From Synergistes jonesii (GTDB lineage: Bacteria; Synergistota; Synergistia; Synergistales; Synergistaceae): a stretch of 64,000 nucleotides of DNA. The notes below the pieces were generated by a model that saw nothing but the letters and a program-made list of their open reading frames with translations, was not told the origin of the DNA and did no database searches. A program made the position numbers and the translations under genes. Positions within the stretch are counted from its first letter, which is position 1; the number at the start of each line of letters is the position of its first letter. The DNA is taken from the NCBI RefSeq assembly GCF_000712295.1, contig NZ_JMKI01000008.1, positions 1 to 64,000 on the forward strand, given 5' to 3'. Positions 50,137-59,588 of this stretch are shown in pieces.

Positions 50137-50723
50137 TATTCCCTCTCCTCCCTTACGGCAGCGCCGTAATTTTTGTTATCCTGCGCGGCCAGCTCTACCT
50201 CCGCCCGCGCCTCCTTGATCGTGGCTTCGATCGTCGTTTCTCCCTTGTCTTTAAAATGACGCACGCCGTTGACGAGCGACTGCACGGTGCGGACGGCTGC
50301 CAGCGCGAAGCCGATCACCGCGCACATATACATGATCCACATCGGTATCTGCATCGCGGAAGATATTTCGCCGGTAACGTTTTTAATGTTGTCGACGACC
50401 AGCAGCGAATGGCGGAAAAAGACCGCGAAGAGGGCGAGCATGACGGCGTCGCAGAGTATCTTCACAGAATTGCTGATAGCGGCGGGAAGCATATCCATCA
50501 CTATGCCGACGCGCAACATGCTGCCCCTCCTGATCGTATAGCCGAGAGAAATAAAGACGCTCCATACGTAGCAGTAGCGGCAGAACTCTTCCGGCCAGCT
50601 CATGGAACTGTTGAATACGTAGCGCGCGAATATCTGCGCGAGCATGACCGCCGATATTGCCACAAGCAAAACGACCATTATGGATTCTTCAAGACTTTCA
50701 TCCAGCCACTTCAATACCTTCAA
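50136..50723 (-). CDS. dctQ: TRAP transporter small permease, second system
   Basis: A 195-residue membrane protein with four helices. AQIFARYVFNSSMSWPEEFC (about 29-48) is the DctQ motif. The C-terminal 35 residues are charged and cytosolic. The start is TTG 50723 with a strong GGAGGG seven bases upstream; no ATG is nearby in frame. It is the first gene of the quinate/shikimate-type TRAP operon, and the 470 bases upstream are AT-rich and probably carry its control region. Confidence 0.92.
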   Translation of the reverse strand: MKVLKWLDESLEESIMVVLLVAISAVMLAQIFARYVFNSSMSWPEEFCRYCYVWSVFISLGYTIRRGSMLRVGIVMDMLPAAISNSVKILCDAVMLALFAVFFRHSLLVVDNIKNVTGEISSAMQIPMWIMYMCAVIGFALAAVRTVQSLVNGVRHFKDKGETTIEATIKEARAEVELAAQDNKNYGAAVREERE

Positions 50724-51194
50724 AAAAATCCCTCCTGACTGCTAAACAACTGCTTGAGCGCAGGGCTCCTTTTAATTTGTTAATTCGAATGGCGACAGTC
50801 CCGGCGAAAAATTCCCATATTTGCTTCCGCCGCTTTTTGTACAATGTCAACTCCTTTTTATAATTCAAAAATTTTATTCCGCTATACGGAATTAATATCT
50901 AATTACCGGAAACATCTATACAATAACCGCGAATTGGAAGTCTGTCAATATACCAAATACAAAAGAATATATTTTTATTCATTCAAAAATATGAATCTGA
51001 TAATAAAACGTTTATGTTTCGCTTTCAAATGAGCAGAAAAGAGCGCCGCTCCTTTGCTAAACGGGGGAAAATATTCATTATCCGTTTTTCTGACGTTTTA
51101 GAAGTTTTAGAAAAAAAGGAGGCAGTCAAAGCTAAGGCAAAAGTTTACAATAAATATATTTTCTCCAATGCCATATTTCAAGGAGGTGAAAAAA
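50724..51194. promoter_or_regulatory. AT-rich divergent control region of the second TRAP operon
   Basis: This gap is much more AT-rich than the genes around it. It holds TTGTACAA (50837-50844), a palindrome of the type GntR regulators bind, next to TTGACA on the minus strand (50850-50845), and the 17-bp dyad ATTCCG-CTATA-CGGAAT (50876-50892). A GntR-family gene lies 330 bases beyond. A 62-residue AT-rich open frame inside it (50844-51032) has no ribosome site and is not called. Confidence 0.45.
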
Positions 51195-51479
51195 ATGATC
51201 GTAATATATGGAAGCGCGCAGTGCCCAAAGACGCTGAAGCTCCTCGGCGGATGCAAAGAAAAAAACATCGGCGCCGAATTCAGGGACATCTCGGCGTCGC
51301 TGAAAGATCTTGCGGAATTCATCGCGATACGCGACGGCGACGCGGCTTTCGCGGCCGCGAAGAAGGCGGGGCGGCTCGGCATCCCCTGCGTGCTGCTTGA
51401 AGACGGCGGGATATTCGACGGAGGGGAAGAGCCCTTCAGCCTTCCGGCCGTAATGAAAAAAATAACGGGGGAAAAATAA
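51195..51479 (+). CDS. Glutaredoxin-related protein with CPKT motif
   Basis: A 94-residue thioredoxin-fold protein. It starts MIVIYGSAQCPKTLKLLGG: the family's redox motif CPxC is CPKT here, with the second cysteine replaced by threonine, so it may work as a monothiol enzyme or only bind glutathione-like thiols. The cis-proline is in LGIPCVLLEDGG and a cysteine follows it. ATG 51195 has AAGGAGG seven to eight bases upstream; the frame extends nine codons more. It lies between the second TRAP operon and the GntR gene. A role is not evident. Confidence 0.82.
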   Translation: MIVIYGSAQCPKTLKLLGGCKEKNIGAEFRDISASLKDLAEFIAIRDGDAAFAAAKKAGRLGIPCVLLEDGGIFDGGEEPFSLPAVMKKITGEK

Positions 51480-51523
51480 AAAAGCCGGTTATGTTGTTTT
51501 CCGCGCGGCGGCCAATTTTGGTG

Positions 51524-52198
51524 TCAGAAATTTTCCCGCTTCTGCTTGAACATGTCGACGATCACGGAGAAATGGCCGCGGATGCATTCGAGCGCCTTTT
51601 TAGCATCCGAGTTCCATAGGGCGTCGATCAGTTCCTTATGTTCGTGCAAAATGACGGCGGTATCGCGCCGCGGGTAGACGGAGTGCATGACAAGGCGCAT
51701 CATGTCGTCGCTTATCTTCTGCCACATCATATTAATGGAGAGCAACTTCATCGAGTGGACTATCGCGGCGTGGAACTCCATGTCGTGCTTCATGAAATCC
51801 ACCGGCGAATCCTTCGAAGCCTCCATATCTTCGTAGGCCGCGGCCAGCTGGCCGGCAAGAATCTGCGTATGCCCCCCTTCTATCGCTTTTTTTATCGCGA
51901 AGGGTTCCATCATCTCGCGAAGCGTGAAGAGTTCGAGTATTTTCGAAATGGTTATCTCGGAGACCACCGCACGGCGGCGCTCCTCCCAATCTACCCACCC
52001 TTCTTGAGAGAGCCGTTTCAAAGCTTCGCGCACGGGCGTGCGGCTGACTCCGAATTCATCGGCGATCGTGCGCTCCATCAGGATGCTTGCCGGCATTAAT
52101 TCGCCGTTTATTATTTTGTTTTTTATCGCTTCGTAGACAGAGCTGGAGAGATTCTGTTCCCTCTTTTGCCCGTTATTGAACGGAAGCGATTCCATCAT
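51524..52198 (-). CDS. GntR family regulator, FCD (FadR) subfamily
   Basis: A 224-residue DNA-binding protein. Residues 15-85 are the winged helix (LSSSVYEAIKNKIINGELM, then FGVSRTPVREALKRLSQEGW). Residues 95-215 are the FCD domain, with the metal/ligand-binding Asp and His residues in DMEFHAAIV, LHEHKELIDAL and IRGHFSVIV. FCD regulators usually respond to small carboxylic acids. GAGGGTG lies upstream of the ATG. It is near, though not inside, the second TRAP operon, and is its most likely regulator by place and family. Confidence 0.92.
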   Translation of the reverse strand: MMESLPFNNGQKREQNLSSSVYEAIKNKIINGELMPASILMERTIADEFGVSRTPVREALKRLSQEGWVDWEERRRAVVSEITISKILELFTLREMMEPFAIKKAIEGGHTQILAGQLAAAYEDMEASKDSPVDFMKHDMEFHAAIVHSMKLLSINMMWQKISDDMMRLVMHSVYPRRDTAVILHEHKELIDALWNSDAKKALECIRGHFSVIVDMFKQKRENF

Positions 52199-52361
52199 AA
52201 CAACACACCCTCGTCAGCAAGATTCGCACGGCGGACGCGCAAAAGAAGAGCACGCCGCCGAGTTATGCTGATAATTGCGGTCGTATAGCGCCCGCTGAAA
52301 TATATTATCATAATTTTCACATTTTTGCGGCGCACGGCAAGCCGTCGCCGGCGCTGAGAAT

Positions 52362-53267
52362 TTACGCCGAGGCTTCCTTCCCGGCGGCCGCGCAGGCTAC
52401 TGCTGCCATTACGATAGCACAGCCGGCGATCTCGAAGCCTGTTGGGGACAGCCCGAGAGAGAGCGGCGTTATTACCAGCGCAAAAGCAATTTCGAGCGTT
52501 AAAACGAGGCTCACGAGAGGCGCCGGGATAACTCTCAGCGCGCCGAGCAACAGGCCGAAACCGCATAGCCCAGCCCCGAAAGCGGAGTACTGCATCAGTG
52601 CAAAAACCGCGCAGTTCATCGCAGCGAGGTCGTCCCAACCAACAAAAACAGATTTTGCTATGATAAGCATAGCGCCGCCGAAGAGATAGACGTAAAAGAG
52701 CTGCAGGGACGGATTGCTATCTCCGTCTCTCAATACCTTGCGCGATAGCAGCATCTGTCCGGAGAGCCCCAAAAGGGAGACAATACCCCACAGCAGCCCT
52801 GGCACGGAGAGCGGCGGCGTTTCGCCGCCTGAAGCGAAAAATCCGACATAGAGACCTCCTATTATCAGAAAGCCGGCCGCGAGTTGCTTCCGTGATGGTT
52901 TTTCTCCTGTTATGAAATACGAGCCGGTCATAACAGCGATAGGAAACGTATAGTTAAGCATCAGAGCCTGCGGCACAGAGAGATATTGACAGGAGAGCAT
53001 GAACCCCCAGGCGTTCATTACAACGGTCAGAAAGCCGAGCAGCAGGTACACGCGCATGAGCGGCCGCCCGATCCTGTACCACCCGTGACCGACCCTGTAC
53101 CTGAGCCACAGGGACATTAGCAATACAATGACGACCGCGCGGTAGCACATCACAGAAGTCATGCTGACTCCCTGTGTGCCGACGAACTTAGCGAGCGGCC
53201 CCATGCCGCCCCACAGCATCGCCGTACCAAGTGCCATTAAAACGCCGCGCGCATAGTTGTTTTTCAT
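52362..53267 (-). CDS. EamA/DMT family transporter
   Basis: A 301-residue membrane protein with ten helices from two EamA repeats. It begins GVLMALGTAMLWGGMGPLAKF, the usual first-helix pattern, and the first repeat ends with VPQALMLNYTFPIAVMTGSY; the second ends LVSLVLTLEIAFALVITPLS. Members export amino acids, nucleotides or related metabolites. AAGGAA lies before the ATG. It is separated from GntR by 163 bases and from a doubtful small gene by 12 bases. Confidence 0.92.
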   Translation of the reverse strand: MKNNYARGVLMALGTAMLWGGMGPLAKFVGTQGVSMTSVMCYRAVVIVLLMSLWLRYRVGHGWYRIGRPLMRVYLLLGFLTVVMNAWGFMLSCQYLSVPQALMLNYTFPIAVMTGSYFITGEKPSRKQLAAGFLIIGGLYVGFFASGGETPPLSVPGLLWGIVSLLGLSGQMLLSRKVLRDGDSNPSLQLFYVYLFGGAMLIIAKSVFVGWDDLAAMNCAVFALMQYSAFGAGLCGFGLLLGALRVIPAPLVSLVLTLEIAFALVITPLSLGLSPTGFEIAGCAIVMAAVACAAAGKEASA

Positions 53268-53279
53268 TTCAGCATTCCT

Positions 53280-53504
53280 TCAGCCGTTACATCGCTGCTC
53301 AGCGGTGTTCTCCAAAGCTAAGAACTCCTTCTGAGTATTTTGTCTGCAAACTTCGTCCCGCCGTATTCTGACTGCTGTTTTAAATTTTTCAGCGCCATTT
53401 CGGTCGCCGTTTTTTTGCAAATCCGCCGCGCCGCCGTCAAGGTAATTCTTCACGGCCCTTGAAAAGCACATAACCGGCCTTTTCGCCCTTTCGGCGCAGC
53501 TCAC
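53280..53504 (-). CDS. Possible 74-residue protein coupled to the macro-domain gene
   Basis: A GTG start overlaps the macro-domain stop in a GTGA four-base arrangement, a common sign of coupling. The protein is polar, with four cysteines spread along it and no hydrophobic helix. It ends 12 bases before the DMT transporter start. No family is recognised and no ribosome site is separate from the overlap, so it may be a chance frame or the remnant of a gene. Confidence 0.3.
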   Translation of the reverse strand: MSCAERAKRPVMCFSRAVKNYLDGGAADLQKNGDRNGAEKFKTAVRIRRDEVCRQNTQKEFLALENTAEQRCNG

Positions 53505-54046
53505 CGCCGCAACTTCTCTTCCAAAGCGGAAAGCGCGGCGTCGTAATATGATTTCGTCCTCTCATCGAAGAGCACCCAGAGCACCTCGTCGAACGCGTCC
53601 GGCTCTTCGCTCAGAAACGAACTGACCGCGTCCACCGCCGTTTCGGCCGCCTTGCCGACCGGATAGGAGTAGACTCCGGTCGATATCGAAGGAAAAGCTA
53701 TCGAGCGGACGCCGTTTTCCATCGCGACTTTAAGCGAGTTGCGGTAGCACGACGCAAGGAGCTCCGGCTCGCCGTGCGTCCCGCCGTGCCACACTGGACC
53801 GACCGTGTGTATGACGTATTTGCATGGCAGCCTGTAAGCGCCCGTGATCTTCGCCTCTCCGGTCTCGCAGCCGTTCAGCGTGCGGCACTCGGCAAGCAGC
53901 TCCTCCCCCGCCGCCCTGTGTATCGCGCCGTCGACGCCGCCCCCTCCGAGCAGCGTCCTGTTCGCCGCGTTGACGATCGCGTCGACCGAATCGATCTTTG
54001 TGATGTCTCCAAGAAGCGTCCTGATTATCGTATTCTTCTGCTTCAT
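53501..54046 (-). CDS. Macro-domain protein, O-acetyl-ADP-ribose deacetylase type
   Basis: A 181-residue cytosolic protein that binds ADP-ribose and probably removes it or its acetyl form. The MacroD-type motif is [20 protein letters not shown] (19-40 region), followed by [16 protein letters not shown], the Gly-rich ADP-ribose loop [20 protein letters not shown] and the second loop [16 protein letters not shown]. Length fits YmdB/MacroD proteins. ATG 54046 with GGAGG about eight bases upstream is chosen; nine upstream codons lack a ribosome site. Confidence 0.93.
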   Translation of the reverse strand: MKQKNTIIRTLLGDITKIDSVDAIVNAANRTLLGGGGVDGAIHRAAGEELLAECRTLNGCETGEAKITGAYRLPCKYVIHTVGPVWHGGTHGEPELLASCYRNSLKVAMENGVRSIAFPSISTGVYSYPVGKAAETAVDAVSSFLSEEPDAFDEVLWVLFDERTKSYYDAALSALEEKLRR

Positions 54047-54653
54047 GATGCCGTACCTCCTTCGACGGACCACTAACGGCCCGTACCATTAATGTATTCG
54101 CGCCGCGCCTCTTCTGAGCGCTCCCTCGCCGATTTAAATGGAAAACTATACAAACGGCGGCGCTTAAGCGTACTTTTATCAGTCGGGTCCCCCGAAAGGG
54201 AAACCGCTATTCCAGCCGCTGGCCCCTCGCCGCGGCCGCGCGCGTCAGGCAATCCGCATACTGCGGCAGACGCCGCCGGGGAAGCTCTTTTCCTTATAAA
54301 GTATACAGCGCCGCCGGCAATTTTTCCGCGACGTTTTGCGAAATTTCCGCGACGCTTTTTGCCGATGGGAAGTTGAAAGGCGAGCGGTGCGTCGGATGAT
54401 CCCGACGTGCGCCCCGCTCATTTCCTACTATACGACCGGGTTGGCCCAGCCGTCATATGCTGCTACAATTTGTTATCATCCCCCGCTCAAAGAACGCTGT
54501 GTGAATCTCGAACTCTCCATAATTACTGCGCACCGTTTTCGCCTTGGTTCCATTTCGGTAGTTATCCGAATCTGAACGTTCAGATTTATCGGACTTGCCC
54601 CCGCTTGTGCGAGAGAGAGTGCGCGATCGGCGTAAATACAAAACCATATAAAT
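54047..54653. other. Long non-coding gap with an 18-bp palindrome
   Basis: No gene is supported; short frames on both strands lack ribosome sites. The main signal is AATCTGAACGTTCAGATT (54569-54586), a perfect 18-bp palindrome, with TCCG/CGGA as outer flanks. The promoter of the macro-domain gene must be in its left part. An unrecognised small RNA is possible. Confidence 0.45.
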
Positions 54654-54679
54654 AAAAGCCTTGATTTCTCAAGGCTTTT
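54654..54679 (-). terminator. Terminator after lysS
   Basis: AAAAGCCTTG (54654-54663) pairs exactly with CAAGGCTTTT (54670-54679) around a 6-base loop. Symmetric, with T-rich ends on both strands, and 9 bases after the lysS stop. Confidence 0.85.
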
Positions 54680-54687
54680 AAGTTACA

Positions 54688-56214
54688 TCACTCCAGCGGC
54701 TTCATCGTCGGGAAGAGTATCACATCGCGGATGCTCTTTGAGTCGGTCAGAAGCATCACGCAGCGGTCGACGCCGATTCCCATGCCGCCGGTCGGCGGAA
54801 GGCCGTATTCGAGCGCGTTGACGAAGTCTTCATCGAAGGGGTGCGATTCTTCGTCGCCTTCTTCCTTCTTGCGCGCCTGCTCCATGAAGCGCTCGCGCTG
54901 GTCGAGCGGGTCGTTGAGCTCGCTGAAGGCGTTGGCGAATTCCCATCCGTTGATGTAGAGCTCGAAGCGGTCGGTGAGCTCCGGATTTTCCCTGTTGCGC
55001 TTCGAAAGCGGCGATATGACCGTCGGATGGCCAAGGACGAACGTCGGCTGTATTAGCTTTTCTTCGACGTACTCTTCGAAAAAGAGCGGCATGATCTCAA
55101 AGCGCGACATCTTCGGCGTCACTTCGAGCCCGCGCAGCGCGGCCTGGCGGCGCGCCTCTTCGTCGGTTATATTCATGAAGTCTACGCCCGTTTCCTCGCT
55201 GACGAGCTCCGCCATCGTCGCGCGGCGGAAGGGCGGCGTCAGGTCTATCTCCGTCCCCTGATAATTTATCACGCGGCTGCCGAGCTCGTCGGCGCACGCG
55301 ACGAGTATCTCTTCTGCAAGGTCCATCATGTCGGCGTAGTTGGCGTAGGCCCAGTAGACCTCCATCGACGTGAATTCCGGGTTATGGCGCTGGTCCATGC
55401 CCTCGTTGCGAAACTGCTGCCCTATCTCGTAGACGCGCCCGAGCATGCCGACGATGAGGCGCTTCAGGTGCAGCTCGGTAGCGATGCGCAGGTACATGTC
55501 TATATCGAGCGCGTTGTGGTGCGTGACGAAGGGGCGCGCGTTCGCTCCGCCGGCTATCGTCGAGAGTATCGGCGTCGCCACTTCCAGCGAGCCGTGCGCG
55601 TCGAGCACTCGGCGGAAGGTCTGTATTATCTTAGTGCGCCTGCGGAAGACCTCGCGCACTTCGGGGTTGGCGATAAGGTCCGCGTAACGGCGGCGGTAGC
55701 GCACCTCCATGTCCTTGAGGCCGTGATATTTTTCCGGCATCGGGCGCAGGGCCTTCGAAAGAAGCGTGTAGCCGCGGACGGAGAGCGTGAGCTCGCCGCG
55801 CTGCGTGCGGAAGGGGATTCCGACAATGCCGATGAAGTCGCCGGCGTCGACCCATTTTTTGAAGAAGTTGTAATCCTTTTCGCCGAGCACGTCGAACTGG
55901 AAGCAGAGCTGCAGGCGGTCGCGTTCGTCCTCGAAGGTCGCGAAGGCGGTCTTTCCATGTCGGCGCAGCACGATTATGCGCCCCGCGGTCTGAATCTCTT
56001 CCGTCGCCCACTCCTCAGGCTTCAGATAATCGAAATGCTCCCTTACGTAGCCGAGCGTCCGCTTCACTTCATAGCGATCCTGCTCGTAGGGGTCGTACCC
56101 CTCTTCGCTGCGCAGACGCAGCAGTTTATCTTTGCGCTGACGGAAAATTTCTTCCTCCGGCATCGTATTCTGTTCCTTTGCGTTGTTCTTCTGTTCCTCT
56201 GCCAACTTGATCAC
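54688..56214 (-). CDS. lysS: Lysyl-tRNA synthetase, class II
   Basis: A 508-residue enzyme that loads lysine on its tRNA. The N-terminal OB-fold runs from about 60 to 160 ([20 protein letters not shown]). Class II motif 2 is [20 protein letters not shown] and motif 3 is [19 protein letters not shown]. The open frame starts at GTG 56214 with a weak AGGA; ATG 56163 ([14 protein letters not shown]) has AAAGGA and starts at a position common in the family, so it may be the true start. It is the last gene of the operon miaB-comEA-comEC-coaX-dus-lysS and is followed by a strong terminator. Confidence 0.96.
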   Translation of the reverse strand: MIKLAEEQKNNAKEQNTMPEEEIFRQRKDKLLRLRSEEGYDPYEQDRYEVKRTLGYVREHFDYLKPEEWATEEIQTAGRIIVLRRHGKTAFATFEDERDRLQLCFQFDVLGEKDYNFFKKWVDAGDFIGIVGIPFRTQRGELTLSVRGYTLLSKALRPMPEKYHGLKDMEVRYRRRYADLIANPEVREVFRRRTKIIQTFRRVLDAHGSLEVATPILSTIAGGANARPFVTHHNALDIDMYLRIATELHLKRLIVGMLGRVYEIGQQFRNEGMDQRHNPEFTSMEVYWAYANYADMMDLAEEILVACADELGSRVINYQGTEIDLTPPFRRATMAELVSEETGVDFMNITDEEARRQAALRGLEVTPKMSRFEIMPLFFEEYVEEKLIQPTFVLGHPTVISPLSKRNRENPELTDRFELYINGWEFANAFSELNDPLDQRERFMEQARKKEEGDEESHPFDEDFVNALEYGLPPTGGMGIGVDRCVMLLTDSKSIRDVILFPTMKPLE

Positions 56215-56227
56215 ATCCTGCGTTAAT

Positions 56228-57247
56228 TTAATTCAAAGACGCATCGGCGCCGTTAATCTCTTCTTCTTTTTCCCCGCCCTGCGGCGAACTTTCAAAACTG
56301 AATCCGGCAAGCAGCGCCTCCATTTCGCCCCAGCTCGCCGCCGCGGCTCCGGCCCTGCGCAGCCGCGGGGCCCCTTCGAAGCCCCTGAAAAGTGCGCCGA
56401 GCATCCTCCTCGCCGTCATAAGCGCTAGCCTTTCCCCCTCTGTTCCGCATATGCCTCCGCATAGCCTCAGCAGAAGCTCCTTCTGGGCTTCCGGCGAAGG
56501 ACTTCGCAGCTCCTCCGGAACCTCCGCGCCGAGCGCCGCGAGCGTGCGCGGGATGAGCAGGGCGTCGCGAAGCGCTCCGCGGGCGGCGAGCGCCGCCGCA
56601 CAGCCCCCGTCAAGATAGGCGGTAAGGTCCTCCGGCGCGTAGCAGTCGCCGCTGCCGCCTATCCGCCCGGGAAAGGCCCGCGCCGCTCCGCATACCTCCG
56701 CGCACGACGCTCTGCCTTCATACCTCTGCGCCGGCGTGCGCCCGTGGACGAATATGAAATCCGCTCCAGCTTCGAAGAGCCTCGCGCAGAAATCTTCGGT
56801 AGTATCGCCGGAATCCCTCGGTATAAGGCGCACCTTCGCCCACACCGGGATTCCGAATCGCTTAAGCCCCTTTACAATCGCCGCGGCCTCCCCGGCTTTT
56901 TCGAGCAGCTTCGCGCCGGCGCCCTTTTTCGTCACCTTCGGCATCGGGCAGGCCATGTTTACCTCGAGCGCGGCGAACTCTCTCATTTCCAGCGCTATCT
57001 CGGCGCCGGCGGAGAGGTCGTCCGCCGAGGAACCGAAAAGCTGCAGCGCGCAGGGAGCCTCGTCGTCGCCGCCGTAGAGCAGCTCCTTAGTCTTGCGCCC
57101 TTTGTATTTCAGCCCCAGCGCGCTCACCATCTCAGTGTGGACGAGCCCGGCTCCGAGGGCGCGGTGAAAGCGTCTAAAAGACGCGAAGGTTATGCCGGCG
57201 AGAGGCGCCAGCCATATCTGATTGTCGACCTCCACGCCGCCGACCAT
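56228..57247 (-). CDS. dus: tRNA-dihydrouridine synthase
   Basis: A 339-residue FMN enzyme that reduces uridine to dihydrouridine in tRNA. It begins [19 protein letters not shown], holds the proton-donor cysteine in [20 protein letters not shown] and has [15 protein letters not shown]. The start is uncertain: ATG 57247 gives a normal N-terminus but no ribosome site, while GTG 57298 overlaps coaX by 14 bases and adds 17 residues. Residues after 300 are less conserved. It stands 37 bases after coaX and 13 before lysS. Confidence 0.9.
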   Translation of the reverse strand: MVGGVEVDNQIWLAPLAGITFASFRRFHRALGAGLVHTEMVSALGLKYKGRKTKELLYGGDDEAPCALQLFGSSADDLSAGAEIALEMREFAALEVNMACPMPKVTKKGAGAKLLEKAGEAAAIVKGLKRFGIPVWAKVRLIPRDSGDTTEDFCARLFEAGADFIFVHGRTPAQRYEGRASCAEVCGAARAFPGRIGGSGDCYAPEDLTAYLDGGCAAALAARGALRDALLIPRTLAALGAEVPEELRSPSPEAQKELLLRLCGGICGTEGERLALMTARRMLGALFRGFEGAPRLRRAGAAAASWGEMEALLAGFSFESSPQGGEKEEEINGADASLN

Positions 57248-57284
57248 GCGCGGGAAGCCGGGCGGCGCGAAAAATCCCCTCCCG

Positions 57285-58055
57285 CTACTTTCCGGCACAG
57301 TTTCTCTCGTAGTAAATGCGCAGCCCGTCGAGCGTCAGCCATTGGTCGACGCTGTCGATGCAGCCGGAGTGCTTCGCGATTATCGGAGCGTGCCCGCCGG
57401 TCGCGACGACGCGGCACTTCGTACCGAGCTCTTTCGATATGCCCTCTATAACTTTCTCGACCATGCCGACAGTGCCGTAGACGATACCGGACTGTATAGC
57501 CTCTATAGTGTTCCCGCCTATGACGCTCGCGGGCGCCGCGAGCTCTATCTGGGGCAGTTTCGCGGTGCGCGCGAAGAGCGATTCCATGCCGAGTTCCATA
57601 CCGGGCGCTATGACGCCGCCCACATACGCGCCCTCCTGCGATATGACGTCGAAGGTTATCGCGGTGCCGAGGTCGACGATTATCAGCGGGACCCCGTATT
57701 TTTCGATGCCGGAGACGGCGTTCAGCAGGCGGTCGGCCCCCAGCCCCGTCGGGTTTTTCATTTTGATTTTGAGCCCCGTGTCCATCCTCGTCGAGACCCT
57801 CAGGCAGTCGACGCCTATATATTCGCGCACGCCTTCGCGGAACGTCTCGTCGAGAGAGGGCACGACGCTGCCGAATACCGCGCCCTTTATATCCTCCTTC
57901 GCGATTCCGGCGGAGGACAAAAGCCCAAGAAGCATGAAGCCCACTTCGTCGGAAGTCTGCTTCTTAGACGTGAGACGCCACTCCTTCAAAAGTTCCCTGC
58001 CGTCGTAAATCCCCATTACCGTATTCGTGTTTCCAATGTCAAAGACGAGGAGCAT
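57285..58055 (-). CDS. coaX: Type III pantothenate kinase
   Basis: A 256-residue enzyme that phosphorylates pantothenate in the first step of coenzyme A synthesis. Motifs: LVFDIGNTNTVMGIYDG (ATP phosphate loop, residues 3-19), PTGLGADRLLNAVSGIEKY (pantothenate side) and LIIVDLGTAITFDVI. It needs no feedback site. Length is normal. It follows comEC after 45 bases and precedes dus closely. Confidence 0.95.
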   Translation of the reverse strand: MLLVFDIGNTNTVMGIYDGRELLKEWRLTSKKQTSDEVGFMLLGLLSSAGIAKEDIKGAVFGSVVPSLDETFREGVREYIGVDCLRVSTRMDTGLKIKMKNPTGLGADRLLNAVSGIEKYGVPLIIVDLGTAITFDVISQEGAYVGGVIAPGMELGMESLFARTAKLPQIELAAPASVIGGNTIEAIQSGIVYGTVGMVEKVIEGISKELGTKCRVVATGGHAPIIAKHSGCIDSVDQWLTLDGLRIYYERNCAGK

Positions 58056-58100
58056 CTACCTATACCTCCGCTCAGCCTCGGCGTCAATTTTAATATTTTA

Positions 58101-59588
58101 CTACATCGTGGCCGAGTATAGCATAAAAAGCAGGAAAAATACGGAAAGCAGGAGTGCTCTTTGCAAACCTGAGCCGCACCTTAGCGCGCAGGCGGCGGAA
58201 AAAATAACGACGGAGGCGGAAAAAAGAGCGGGATTGAAAAGCGCCGCGCCGGAGAATAAAGAGGCACCGGCGTCGATAAAATTCTGAAGCGCTTCAAGGA
58301 TGCTTTCCGATGCGGCCGACGCGATCCATGCGCCGGGCAGTTCAAACAAAGGAGGAATCGAAAGAATCAAAACAAGGGGAAAGATAACGCCGAAGGCCGG
58401 CACGAGGGCGGCGTTGAGCGCGAGCCCCGCAAGAGGCGCTTCGCCGAAAACCGAGGCGATAAACGGCGCCGTGACGAACCACAGCAGCACCGGCACGCAT
58501 ACCGCGCGGCAGAGGCTGGAGCGAAAGAGGGGCACTGATGCGGAAACGAAGAGCGCGCCGGCTACCGAGAGGCGCCAGCCGAGCGCGTAAAAGCTCCAGG
58601 GGTTGGCGAGCAGCAGCAACGCCGACGCGGCGCTCACGTTGTTGAAGGCGGAGGAGGGACGCCCGACCACGGCGGATAAAAGCATTATCTGTATCATCAG
58701 CGCGGAGCGCACGCCGCCGACCGGCAGTCCGGAAACAAGCAGGTAAAGCCATATCGACGCGGAGGCCGCGGCAAAGCGCAACATGCCGCGCAGCGGCAGA
58801 AGCGAGAGAATCAGCCCAGCGATTATCCACACGTGCAGCCCCGAGACCGCAAGCAGATGAGACGTTCCGGCGCGCTTGTGCAGCTCCTCGATCGCGGCGT
58901 CGTCCCTTCTGCCGACCGTGAAGGCGGCCATATAGGCCGACGTAAGCGGCGCCAGCCGCTCGTCGATAAGCTCGGCGAGCGCGGCGCGCCATCGCGCGAT
59001 GCGCTTCGGCGGCGATATTTCCCTTATCTCGAAAAGGACTATCTTCTTGACGGCTCCGCGGGAGTGCCAGTAGCGTTCCTCGTCGAAGCCGCCATTCTTT
59101 TTCGCGCGCTTGAAATCGAAGAGAGCGCCGCGCAGATAGACGCCGCTGCCTTCGCGCGGCAAATAGTTCCCCCTCAGATAGCCGGCGAACCTTCCGTAGC
59201 TCGTGCCGATCAGCAGCGCGCTGTCGTATCTGCGCCTGCGGACGGAGAGCACGGAGCCGCGCGTCTCGACGCTCCCCGGCAGCACGGCCTTTCTGTTCAT
59301 CAAATAAAGGGAATAACCACAGGCAAGAGAGGAAATGAGCATTACAGTCAAAAACACCGGAAAAAAGCCGCGGCGCGCCTCTCGCGTGCAAAGCATAAGC
59401 GCCGCCGCCGAAATCAGCAGGCCTGCGGCGGCCGCCGCAGGAGCGGCGAAAAATTCATCCAGATAAATCGAAAGGGCAAGGGAGAGAAGAATAAAAAAGG
59501 CCGGCGCCTCGGAGAGAGGCGACCGCGGCGGGCTTGCGGAAAACGCCGTGCTTTGGATATTTTCCGTGGACTCTCCTTCAGTTTCCAA
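58101..59588 (-). CDS. comEC: ComEC/Rec2-type DNA-uptake membrane protein without lactamase domain
   Basis: A 495-residue membrane protein with about nine to ten helices, the channel for single-stranded DNA in competence. The ComEC core motif HLLAVSGLHVWIIAGLIL lies near residue 228-247, with an N-terminal DUF4131-like OB region (SVLSVRRRRYDSALLIGTS). Full-length ComEC proteins have about 700-800 residues because a metallo-beta-lactamase domain follows; here the protein stops after the last helix, and the next gene (coaX) starts 45 bases on. The start is TTG 59588, which overlaps comEA by 11 bases. The short form may be a natural variant of the lineage. Confidence 0.88.
   Translation of the reverse strand: METEGESTENIQSTAFSASPPRSPLSEAPAFFILLSLALSIYLDEFFAAPAAAAAGLLISAAALMLCTREARRGFFPVFLTVMLISSLACGYSLYLMNRKAVLPGSVETRGSVLSVRRRRYDSALLIGTSYGRFAGYLRGNYLPREGSGVYLRGALFDFKRAKKNGGFDEERYWHSRGAVKKIVLFEIREISPPKRIARWRAALAELIDERLAPLTSAYMAAFTVGRRDDAAIEELHKRAGTSHLLAVSGLHVWIIAGLILSLLPLRGMLRFAAASASIWLYLLVSGLPVGGVRSALMIQIMLLSAVVGRPSSAFNNVSAASALLLLANPWSFYALGWRLSVAGALFVSASVPLFRSSLCRAVCVPVLLWFVTAPFIASVFGEAPLAGLALNAALVPAFGVIFPLVLILSIPPLFELPGAWIASAASESILEALQNFIDAGASLFSGAALFNPALFSASVVIFSAACALRCGSGLQRALLLSVFFLLFMLYSATM

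Noticed and set aside
50844-51032. 62-codon plus-strand frame in the AT-rich gap
   Set aside because: No ribosome site, very AT-rich and Tyr/Lys-rich like random AT sequence, no domain.
54047-54653. Riboswitch or tRNA in the long gap
   Set aside because: I compared by eye with cobalamin, glycine, c-di-GMP and fluoride riboswitch cores and with tRNA T-arm patterns and found no match.
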